From: Spiroplasma cantharicola
GTDB lineage: Bacteria; Bacillota_I; Bacilli_A; Mycoplasmatales; Mycoplasmataceae
NCBI RefSeq assembly: GCF_001281045.1
Contig: NZ_CP012622.1
Location: forward strand, 1,115,578-1,179,577
Length of the DNA stretch: 64,000 nucleotides
Direction of reading: 5' to 3'
In this document: one piece after another, positions 56,482-64,000 of the stretch
How the letters are laid out: every line of letters starts with the position of its first letter
Position numbering within the stretch: the stretch's first letter is position 1
The notes under the pieces: generated by a model
The model's database searches: none
Seen by the model: only the letters and a program-made list of their open reading frames with translations
What the model was told of the DNA's origin: nothing
Position numbers and translations under genes: made by a program

Positions 56482-57513
56482 ATGGCAAATAAAAAACCAA
56501 CATTCGTTTCTATGGACCTTGGAACAGCTAATACATTAGTATACATTGCTGGACAAGGAATCGTTTATAACGAACCATCAATAGTTGCTTACAGAATTAA
56601 AGAAAACAAAATTATCGCTGTAGGTGAAGAAGCATACAAAATGATAGGTAAAGGAAATAAAACTATTCGTGTCGTAAGACCAATGGTTGATGGAGTTATT
56701 ACTGACATTAGAGCTACTGAAGCTCAATTAAGATATATATTTTCAAAACTAAGAATTACAAAACAATTAAAACACTCAATAATGCTATTAGCATGTCCTT
56801 CAGTTATTACTGAATTGGAAAAAACAGCTCTTAAAAAAATTGCTGTAAACCTAGGAGCATCTCAAGTATTTGTTGAAGAAGAAGTAAAAATGGCAGCTTT
56901 AGGTGGAGGAGTTAATATATATGCTCCTACTGGAAACCTAATAGTTGATATGGGTGGAGGAACTACTGATATAGCTGTTTTAGCATCAGGAGATATAGTT
57001 CTTTCAAAATCAGTTAAAGTTGCAGGAAACTATTTAAACGATGAATGTCAAAAATTCATTCGTTCACAATATGGACTAGAAGTTGGATCAAAAACTGCTG
57101 AATCAATTAAAGTTAACGTTGGTTCATTAGCTAAATTCCCAGATGAAAGACGTATGAAAGTTTATGGACGTGATGTTGTTTCTGGATTACCAAGAGAAAT
57201 CGAAATTACTCCAGAAGAAGTGCGTGAGGTATTAAAAGTACCTGTATCAAGAATTATTGACTTAACAGTACAAGTTTTAGAAGATACACCACCAGAATTA
57301 GCTGGAGATATCTTTAGAAATGGTATTACAATTTGTGGAGGTGGAGCCTTAATTAAAGGTATCGACAAATACTTCGCAGATACATTACAATTACCAACAA
57401 AAATTGGTGAACAACCATTATTAGCAGTTATTAACGGAACTAAAAAATTCGAAAGTGAAATTTGAGAAATTATTAAAGCCGAAAAATGACACGAAGATAT
57501 ACTAAGTAGATAA
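56482..57513 (+). CDS. mreB: MreB actin-like protein, MreB3-like
   Basis: 343 aa. DLGTAN, VEEEVKMAALGGG, VDMGGGTTDIAV and CGGGALIKGID. Phosphate-2 keeps the Thr and the central motif the Glu, so ATPase is expected. It differs from the first and fourth copies in the middle (GEEAYKMIGKGNKTIRVVRPMVDG, IRATEAQLRYIFSKL). ATG after AAAGGAG. Its class number MreB3 is inferred from sequence class and adjacency to the MreB2-like copy. Followed by a multi-stem terminator. Confidence 0.9.
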
Positions 57514-57537
57514 TTATTAAGTATATAAAATAAAAAA

Positions 57538-57592
57538 ATATTTCCCTATTAATGACTATCCACACAGTCATTGTAAATGGGAAATTTTTTTA
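57538..57592 (+). terminator. Terminator after the third mreB, two-part hairpin
   Basis: Outer atttccc/gggaaat with inner aatgact/agtcatt and a T-run at the end. Confidence 0.8.
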
Positions 57593-57671
57593 TAAATAAA
57601 TTTATTGTGATTTATTATTAAAAGAATTTTATTATATAGTATGTCATAATTTATTTTGAATGAGGTTCTAT

Positions 57672-58127
57672 ATGGAAAAAGAAATTATAAATATTAAAGA
57701 AGATCATGAAACTTATGAATTAATTTCTGAAGTTATATTTAAGTTTTTTACAAAAAAAGGTAAAAGCATTCTTACAGGAAGTGACAATAGAATTAATGAA
57801 ACTACTAGAGTTTGATTCATTAACTTCGTTGAAACTAAAAAGAAAGAGGAAATAATGCAATTAGAAAAATATGCTATATTTCCTTCAGATGATCTTAAAA
57901 AAATAACTTTATACAACAATACAGGTTCAGAAGAATTAATTGCAAAAAGATATGAAAAGATCAAAAATGAAAAAAATGAAATAATAGTTTTTGCTAAATT
58001 TAAAGATAGTTTAAAATATAAAGGATATAAATTTTTAGGACTTTTTGAATTTGATGATTCGCTTACTAATGAGAAAAATACTTTAATTTTTACAAAAACA
58101 AAGAGTTCTATTAAATTGGATGTTTAA
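57672..58127 (+). CDS. Hypothetical protein, 151 aa, between two mreB genes
   Basis: Not recognised. ATG at 57672 after GAGG. The first half has SEVIFKFFTKKGKSILTGSDNRINETTRVW with TGA Trp. The second half is Lys-rich alpha/beta (KYAIFPSDDLKKITLYNNTGS, KYKGYKFLGLFEFDD). No membrane segment. Its position between two mreB genes, with an mreB-type promoter starting after it, suggests a link to the cytoskeleton, which is inference. Confidence 0.65.
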
Positions 58128-58134
58128 ACAACTG

Positions 58135-58169
58135 TACCTATTGTTTTATATGATAAAAATAGGTATAAT
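58135..58169 (+). promoter_or_regulatory. Promoter of the fourth mreB with overlapping inverted repeat
   Basis: TTGTTT (58141-58146), a 17-base spacer, TATAAT (58164-58169). The inverted repeat tacctatt/aataggta runs across both elements (58135-58142, 58158-58165). Confidence 0.65.
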
Positions 58170-58202
58170 AGTAATAGAGACTTTATTACATAGGAGGTAA
58201 TT

Positions 58203-59261
58203 ATGAAAATAGAGGAACGTACATTTATTGCTTTAGACTTAGGAACAAGCAATATATTAGCTTATGTAGGAAGACAAGGAATTGTTTACGACGAACCATC
58301 AATTATGGCATATGACAATATTACTAATACATTAGTTGCATTAGGTCAAGATGCTTATGAATTAATTGGTAAAACTAATGAAAACATTAGAATGGAAATA
58401 CCAATTAAAGATGGTGTTATTACAGATTTAGATGCTGCAAGAGATATGTTAAAACATGTTTTCAGTAAGCTAAAAATGTTAAACGAATGAAAAAATTCAA
58501 TTATTTTATTAGCTTGTCCAAGTGAGGTAACAGAATTAGAGAGAGAAGCTCTAAAACAAGTTGCTTATGATATGGGTGCTGAAATTGTCATTGTTGAAGA
58601 AGAAGTAAAAATGGCAGCTTTAGGAGCAGGAATTAATATTGAAATTCCAAAAGGTAATATAGTAATTGATATTGGTGGAGGAACTACTGATATTGCTATT
58701 ATTTCAGCTGGAGATATAATTATTTCAAGATCAATTAAAGTTGCAGGAAATGCATTTAATGAAGAAGTAAAAAAATATATTAGATCAGAATATAACGTTA
58801 CTATTGGTGATAAAACTGCTGAAGAAGTAAAAAAAGAATTAGGTTCATTAGCTAAATATAAAGGTGAAAGAACTATGTCTGTTTTTGGAAGAGATATTAT
58901 TTCTGGATTACCAAAAGAAGCAATTATTAGTTCAGAAGAGATTAGAAACGTTTTAGTTAATGCTTTTAGTAGAATTACTGATTTATTAATTGAATTAATG
59001 GAAAACACACCTCCAGAATTGGCTGGGGATATAATCACTAACGGATTTATGATCTGTGGTGGTGGTTCAAAAATAAGAGGTATTAAAGAATACTTTAATG
59101 GGATTTTCTCAGTTCCTTGTCATTTAACAGCAAACCCGCTAACTGGTGTAATAGAGGGTTCAAAGGTATGACAAAAAACAATTAATCAAAGAATTGATAA
59201 TGATTACTATGGAAAAAATGCAAAAAGCGTTAAAAAGGGAAGTCAAACTTCATATTTATAA
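58203..59261 (+). CDS. mreB: MreB actin-like protein, MreB2/5 type (probably MreB2)
   Basis: 352 aa. DLGTSN, VEEEVKMAALGAG, IDIGGGTTDIAI. Shares with the first copy the region AGDIIISRSIKVAGN and NTLVALGQDAYELIGKTNENIRM, and differs from the third copy. ATPase residues intact. The C-terminus has a longer basic tail (YYGKNAKSVKKGSQTS), a possible membrane or partner contact. ATG after AGGAGG; TGA Trp near residue 96 and near the end (VWQKTI). Confidence 0.9.
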
Positions 59262-59291
59262 TAAAAAAAATGGTTTTAAAACCATTTTTTT
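59262..59291. terminator. Bidirectional terminator mreB / tatD
   Basis: aaaaaatggtttt/aaaaccatttttt perfect palindrome with A- and T-runs, between convergent genes. Confidence 0.85.
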
Positions 59292-60085
59292 TATGATATT
59301 TTAAATATTTTCATCGCATTACTTGTTGTTGCTTCAATAACATCAGCTTTATTAATTTTTTTAATATTTGCTATTTTTTCGATAGTGTAAGCAATATTTT
59401 TAGACATATTTAATTTACCTCTTTTTGGTTCAGGAGTTAAATATGGAGCATCTGTTTCAACAATCATTTCATTTAAAGAAAGCTTTTCAACAGTTTCATG
59501 CAATTTAGTCGCATTCTTGAATGTAACAACTCCTGGTATTGAAATTAAATAACCTCTTTTAGTAAATTTTCTTGCAAGTTCAATTCCTCTAGTATAACAA
59601 TGAACAATTGCTTTTTTAACTTGAAGTTTATCTAAAATTTCTAAGGCATCTAAATATGCTTGATCAGATTCATCTTTATCTCTAATATGCATCATAACGA
59701 CTAAATCATTATTCTTTGCTATTTTTATTTGTTCTTTAAAAAATTCCTTTTGAATTTCTTTGTGTTGATCTGTATAAAAATAGTCAAGTCCTACCTCTCC
59801 AATAGCAACTACTTTATCACTGTGGGCCATTTCTTCAATTTCTAACAAGTCTTGTTTATTAAACTTATATACATCATTTGGGTGAATACCAATAGCTGCA
59901 TATACATTTGGGTATTTCAATGCATATTTACATGCTTCTTTAGAAGATTTAATGTCAAAGCCAACACAGCAAAAATGAGATACTCCATTTACTTTGGCAT
60001 CTTTTATCATTTCAGAAACTTCAATTTCTTGTTCCTTATAAACAACATCATTAAAATGTGTATGTGTATCAAATATACCTGCCAT
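59291..60085 (-). CDS. tatD: TatD-family metal-dependent DNase
   Basis: 264 aa. FDTHTHFND (HxH), IGEVGLDYFY, HIRDKD and HCYTRG metal-binding blocks, VETDAPYLTP near the end. TIM-barrel hydrolase; DNA-repair or RNA trimming roles are described for the family. No TGA break in this gene. Stops at the mreB terminator. Confidence 0.93.
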   Translation of the reverse strand: MAGIFDTHTHFNDVVYKEQEIEVSEMIKDAKVNGVSHFCCVGFDIKSSKEACKYALKYPNVYAAIGIHPNDVYKFNKQDLLEIEEMAHSDKVVAIGEVGLDYFYTDQHKEIQKEFFKEQIKIAKNNDLVVMMHIRDKDESDQAYLDALEILDKLQVKKAIVHCYTRGIELARKFTKRGYLISIPGVVTFKNATKLHETVEKLSLNEMIVETDAPYLTPEPKRGKLNMSKNIAYTIEKIANIKKINKADVIEATTSNAMKIFKIS

Positions 60086-60094
60086 AATTTAAAC

Positions 60095-61447
60095 CTACTT
60101 TCCTAAACAATACTTTCTAAAAATATTGTCAATTACTTCTTCATCTGCGTCATAAATTCCTAAAAGATTATTTAGAATTTTTAAAATTTCATAAAGATCT
60201 ACATTTATTAAATCAGTTGTAAAACCTTCTTTAATATTGTTTAAGCTATTTTCTAATAATACTAATATATTTTTGAACATCTCTATATGAAATACATTGG
60301 ATAAAATAGGAAGATCACTTTCAAGAATATCACCATTATTAAACTCTAATTCTATTTTATTTAAAAGTTCTTTTATATCTCCATTAATAGCAGAAACCAC
60401 AACTAAATCTTGAAATTCTTTTTTGATTTTATCGATATCACTTTTTTTAAGCAATTCAGATTTATTTAAAACAACGAGATGTTTTTTATTTTTAATTTTT
60501 TCATATATCTCATAATTAATTTTACCTTTATTTATAACAAATAGAATAAGATTTGAAGTATTGATTAAAGAAATACTCTTATCTATTCCAATTTTTTCAA
60601 CCTTATTTTTAGTTTCTCTAATTCCTGCACTATCAATTAAATTAAGTGTAAAATTTGCAAAATTCAATTCACCTTCAACAATATCTCTAGTTGTACCTTC
60701 TATCTCTGTTACAATAGCTTTTTCTTCAGATATTAATGTATTTAAAAGTGATGATTTACCAACATTTGTTTCACCAAGTATTAGGGTATTTATTCCAGAT
60801 TTTAAAAAATTGAATCTTTTACTTACATCTAATATTTTTATAGTATCTTCTTTCAAAGAACTAAGCTCAAAACTAATTTCTTCAGGACTTGAACCTTCAA
60901 CATCATCATAATCTGGATAATCTATTGAGGTTTGAATTTTTGATATTAGATCTATTAATTTCTCTTTCATGTTTATTAGAGCTTTATTATTTTTACCTTC
61001 TAAATTTAATGCGCTAATTTTTAATGAAAGTTCATTTTTAGAGTCAATTAAATTATTAATGCTTTCAGCTTGAATTAGATTAATTTTTCCATTAAGATAT
61101 GCTCTTTGAGAAAACTCTCCTGGTAGGGCTGGTCTTGCTCCATTTGATATTAATAGAGACAAAATGTGATTTGTTAGCAAAATTCCACCATGACATTGTA
61201 TTTCAACAACATTTTCTCCTGTAAAAGAATTACCATTTGCAAAAGTTAGAATTAAAGCTTCATCAATAATATCTTTTTTATCAAATAATTTTCTAATTTG
61301 AATTCTTGTATTATTACTTAACTTTTCTTTTAATAGCTTATTTGTAATATTAAAGGCATTATCCCCTGATATTCTAATAATAGATATTGCCTGTTTGGCT
61401 ATTTTTGTAGCACAAGCAACTATTGTATCATTTATATTTAGTTTCAT
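60095..61447 (-). CDS. mnmE: tRNA modification GTPase MnmE
   Basis: 450 aa. N-terminal folate domain (DTIVACATKIAKQAISIIRISG, CHGGILLTN). Inserted GTPase domain with GETNVGKSS (normally GxPNVGKS), TTRDIVEG and DSAGIRET. Ends YCLGK, the FCIGK-type C-terminal Cys motif. Partner of MnmG (35718). It has no in-frame TGA. Confidence 0.96.
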   Translation of the reverse strand: MKLNINDTIVACATKIAKQAISIIRISGDNAFNITNKLLKEKLSNNTRIQIRKLFDKKDIIDEALILTFANGNSFTGENVVEIQCHGGILLTNHILSLLISNGARPALPGEFSQRAYLNGKINLIQAESINNLIDSKNELSLKISALNLEGKNNKALINMKEKLIDLISKIQTSIDYPDYDDVEGSSPEEISFELSSLKEDTIKILDVSKRFNFLKSGINTLILGETNVGKSSLLNTLISEEKAIVTEIEGTTRDIVEGELNFANFTLNLIDSAGIRETKNKVEKIGIDKSISLINTSNLILFVINKGKINYEIYEKIKNKKHLVVLNKSELLKKSDIDKIKKEFQDLVVVSAINGDIKELLNKIELEFNNGDILESDLPILSNVFHIEMFKNILVLLENSLNNIKEGFTTDLINVDLYEILKILNNLLGIYDADEEVIDNIFRKYCLGK

Positions 61448-61493
61448 TTTACCAACTTCCCAATCTTGATTATAACAAAAGAAAATCAGAATA

Positions 61494-62054
61494 TTAATTT
61501 TCTGACTTGTATATTATTCTAATTTTTCTTTCTCCAATTTGTCCTGAGGTTTTTGCTTTAAGATTATTATATTTAGAAATTAATCTGTTAATCTCTCTTC
61601 TTAAGGGTTTCGGATATGCTGGTAATATTTCCTCTTCCTTTGAAGATAAAACCCTATTTATAATTCTACTTAATTCTGTTTTACTAAACTTTTTCTTATT
61701 TTTATTTGAAATATTAAAATTTATTATTTCAAAGTCAAATAGCATATTAAATTTAATTTTTAATACATTTTTAATAAATCTTCATAGACTTAATTTTGTA
61801 TCCCTAGTAAGTTCTATTGGTGCATCATAGGCAATTATATTTTTTGATTTTGATTCAATTCTAAAAATTGAAATTATTTTAATTTTAGAAATTTTAGATA
61901 GCTGCTCATTTAAAAATTTCATTATTTCAATTCTTTTTTTATTTGAAATAAATAAAATCACTTCATTAATATTTTCATAAAAAACAAGATTAGTTTCAGG
62001 TTTTTTAGTTATTAGGAAGTGATTTATTTTATTATTTTTTATTTTTAGAATCAT
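61494..62054 (-). CDS. khpB: Jag/KhpB-like R3H RNA-binding protein
   Basis: 186 aa. The C-terminal R3H-type segment (LPAYPKPLRREINRLISKYNNLKAKTSGQIGERKIRIIY) and the position between yidC and mnmE match the usual origin-side order. Start ATG at 62054 overlaps the yidC end by 23 bases. One TGA Trp (KLSLWRFI) divides it in the standard code. The N-terminal Jag domain is hard to recognise. Confidence 0.85.
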
Positions 62055-63240
62055 TTGAAACTTTTGCAGCTAATGTTTTGTTTTTAATATTTAATTTTTC
62101 TCTTTTTTTCTTCATTCTTGATACTCTAGTTTCTTTTAAGTAATGGAAACCTAAAGTTTGAAGTATTTGGAATGTAGAAGAGAATATTCAATATATAGCA
62201 ACCCCAGAAGCTATATTAAATACAACGAATAAGAATACAACCATAAATACTATTTGCATAATTAATTGTTTTTTTCTAGCTTTTTTTTGTTGCTCAGATT
62301 CCAATTTTGGTTTCTTTTTGAACATTTGCAATATCATTGGAAGTAACATTGAAATAATTTGTAATGGTAAGTAAATAACAATTAAAGTTAAATATATTCA
62401 ATTTCCTTGTTTAATTTGCTCAAATGGCACTTCAACTAAAGTAATTTTTCCAACAGTCGCAACTTTTAAAGCATGTGTTGCTCTAACAACAGAGAACATA
62501 GCAAACAAGAAAGGCATTGATAAGAATGAGGTTGCAAGTGAACTCATTGGGCTTATACCTTCCTTTTTATATAATCCCATTAACTCTAATTGTTGTTTTT
62601 GTTTTGCACTTGGATCTGATGAATTTTTATACTTTTCTTGAATTTCTGCTTGTTTTGATTGCAAGCCCTGCATTTTTTCTTGATTAATTTGTGTTTTTCA
62701 AGTAAATGCAAGCGTTATTCCTCTGATTATTAATGAAGTAAAGAATATTGCAAATATTGCTGAAACCCCATATGATGCAGAGCTAGGATCTAATCCCTTA
62801 TTGTTATGAGTTGAAAATAAACTTATAAATGAAACTAAAACTCACGCAATTGGATAAACAAAGAATCCATAGAATGGCGAGGAAGTTACTGTAAAGGCTT
62901 GACCTCAAGAAGATATTGGATTAAAGGCATATTCCACCATATTTCCATTACTATCAACGCTAAACCAGTGATTTTTTGAACTTCAGTCACCTAATGATTT
63001 AATAATGATTTCGAAAGATACACCAGGAGAAAAGACTTTATTTCCAGACATATCTTTTACTGTACTAACTGTATACTTTGGTTGATACATCTGTACACAA
63101 CCCCAAAGCATTGAAACAATAATAAATACAAATAATATCAATTTTGTTCAAACTCAGATAATCTTTAATTTATCTTTAGTAGTTTTCTTCTTATTATTAT
63201 TGTTATTATTTAGATATTTAGAATAGTCCTGTTTATACAA
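62032..63240 (-). CDS. yidC: Membrane protein insertase YidC
   Basis: 402 aa. Inserts proteins into the membrane with or without Sec. Several membrane helices: N-terminal anchor (LILFVFIIVSMLWGCV, lipoprotein-like Cys), then FYGFFVYPIAWVLVSF, FFTSLIIRGITLAFTWKTQ (with the conserved core Arg) and three later helices. Basic coiled segment KMQGLQSKQAEIQEKYK. Start TTG at 63240 after GAGAGG; a GTG nine bases upstream is too close to that site. Many TGA Trp. Confidence 0.9.
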
Positions 63241-63256
63241 GATATTCACCTCTCTT

Positions 63257-63586
63257 TTATTTTATTTGTAATAAAGACTTCCTTAGATCCTCTAAATTGA
63301 AACTATAATCTTTATTTAAAAATAAATTTCTAGCTATTAAAATAATGTCAAAACTTTTATCTTTCTGATCATCTAACAATTCATAAATCATTGACCTTAA
63401 CTGTCTTTTAATTTTATTTCTAAATACTGCATTACCCATTTTTTTACCAACAGATATTCCGTATCTAAATCTTTTTAAAGTATTTTTTTTAAAATAAATT
63501 ACAAATCCCTTTGATTTAATAAATCTTTTAGAACCTATAATACTTTGGAATTCATGATTCTTTTTAATTATATTTTTGTTTTTCAT
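63257..63586 (-). CDS. rnpA: Ribonuclease P protein component
   Basis: 109 aa. RNase P protein with FRYGISVGKKMGNAVFRNKIKRQLR (the RNR motif). Processes tRNA 5' ends with the RNA subunit. Between rpmH and yidC as in most bacteria. Confidence 0.95.
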   Translation of the reverse strand: MKNKNIIKKNHEFQSIIGSKRFIKSKGFVIYFKKNTLKRFRYGISVGKKMGNAVFRNKIKRQLRSMIYELLDDQKDKSFDIILIARNLFLNKDYSFNLEDLRKSLLQIK

Positions 63587-63594
63587 ATTTATTA

Positions 63595-63729
63595 TTATGC
63601 AGTAAGTTTAGCTCTACCTTTAGCTCTTCTTGCTTTAATAACTTTTCTACCATTTTTAGTTGCCATTCTTGCTCTAAAACCATGAGTTCTAGCATGCTTG
63701 ATTTTACTTGGCTGTCAAGTTCTTTTCAT
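63595..63729 (-). CDS. rpmH: 50S ribosomal protein L34
   Basis: 44 aa. [22 protein letters not shown] with Trp as TGA (hence no frame in the standard code), then [20 protein letters not shown]. Start at 63729 after AAGGAGG. First gene left of the origin. Confidence 0.97.
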
Positions 63730-63767
63730 AAAATACCTCCTTTTTTTTAAACAAAACTTCACTAAAT

Positions 63768-63773
63768 ATTATA
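63768..63773 (-). promoter_or_regulatory. -10 box of rpmH
   Basis: TATAAT on the - strand about 40 bases upstream of the rpmH ATG; -35 not canonical. Confidence 0.45.
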
Positions 63774-63779
63774 ACTTAA

Positions 63780-64000
63780 AAGATAGAAATTTTGATACTA
63801 ATTATTGTATTTTGTGTAACTTCTAATAAGATATTAATAGAATTTGTATGTGGATAACTACGATATAACCCTTTATTTAAAGGATTTTCTAAAAATTTTT
63901 ATCCCCAATTTATGTATTTTTTAATGTATTTTTAAAGTTATGCACATTAAAAGTATGTGGATAACTTATAATTTAAATGTTGTATTCGAGGTAAATAAAA
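63780..64000. other. Replication origin (oriC) upstream of dnaA
   Basis: AT-rich spacer without genes. DnaA boxes: TGTGGATAA at 63849-63857 and 63956-63964, and the variants TTATCCCCA at 63899-63907 and TTATGCACA at 63938-63946. The sequence ends CGAGGTAAATAAAA, a ribosome site followed by the likely dnaA ATG just beyond the edge. Standard Mollicutes layout rpmH-oriC-dnaA. Confidence 0.9.

Noticed and set aside
60561..60911. + strand frame inside mnmE
   Set aside because: Antisense to the conserved GTPase domain.

Overview
The window is a Spiroplasma chromosome segment. TGA is read as tryptophan in nearly every gene (genetic code 4) and only the TAA/TAG release factor prfA is seen. The DNA is very AT-rich. 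The segment carries several mreB genes, MEP-pathway isoprenoid genes (ispE, ispF) and single-membrane Mollicutes housekeeping genes. It ends in the replication origin: DnaA boxes lie at 63849-63964 and rpmH, rnpA, yidC and jag run leftward from it. dnaA would start just past the right edge on the + strand. Most genes are on the - strand. The + strand genes are one hypothetical protein at 3785, an ABC-F ATPase with a small Cys-rich protein, four mreB genes, argS, and a small gene between two mreB copies. Because of TGA, a standard-code reading breaks almost every gene; coordinates below are for code 4.

Layout. 1-2838: the str operon rpsL-rpsG-fusA. 2953-8703: hypothetical proteins and a tandem duplication of a LemA/DUF3137-like pair. 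8766-13489: an unfamiliar three-gene block, made of a charged soluble protein, a 751-aa four-helix membrane protein with a repetitive acidic tail, and a stand-alone RecB/Cas4-type nuclease. 13500-13780: a likely small RNA. 13782-20817: a membrane protein, prmC-prfA-tdk-nrnA, a degenerate ABC-type ATPase and rpmE. 20961-32546: a membrane protein, an IS-like HTH fragment, fba running on without a stop codon from an ECF S component, pyrG, rpoE, an HD hydrolase, gltX-ispF, ychF, and parA-parB-rsmG. 32588-43850: two tandem amino-acid permeases, mnmG, metG, hpt, purB, purA, pth and prs.

44159-47897: an ABC-F gene behind an attenuator-like hairpin, then ispE, rsmA and rnmV. 48000-59261: the cytoskeleton region, with a first mreB pair, argS, an amino-sugar PTS cluster (EIIBC, small membrane protein, SIS isomerase, DeoR regulator), and a second mreB pair. 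59291-63729: tatD, mnmE, jag, yidC, rnpA and rpmH up to the origin.

Main points of interest. (a) The four actin-like genes, where one of the first pair has altered nucleotide-binding residues, and palindromes overlap or adjoin mreB promoters. (b) The undescribed membrane/nuclease block. (c) A direct-repeat operator candidate shared by the DeoR gene and the PTS gene. (d) The S component-aldolase fusion frame. (e) The partly homogenised LemA/DUF3137 duplication.
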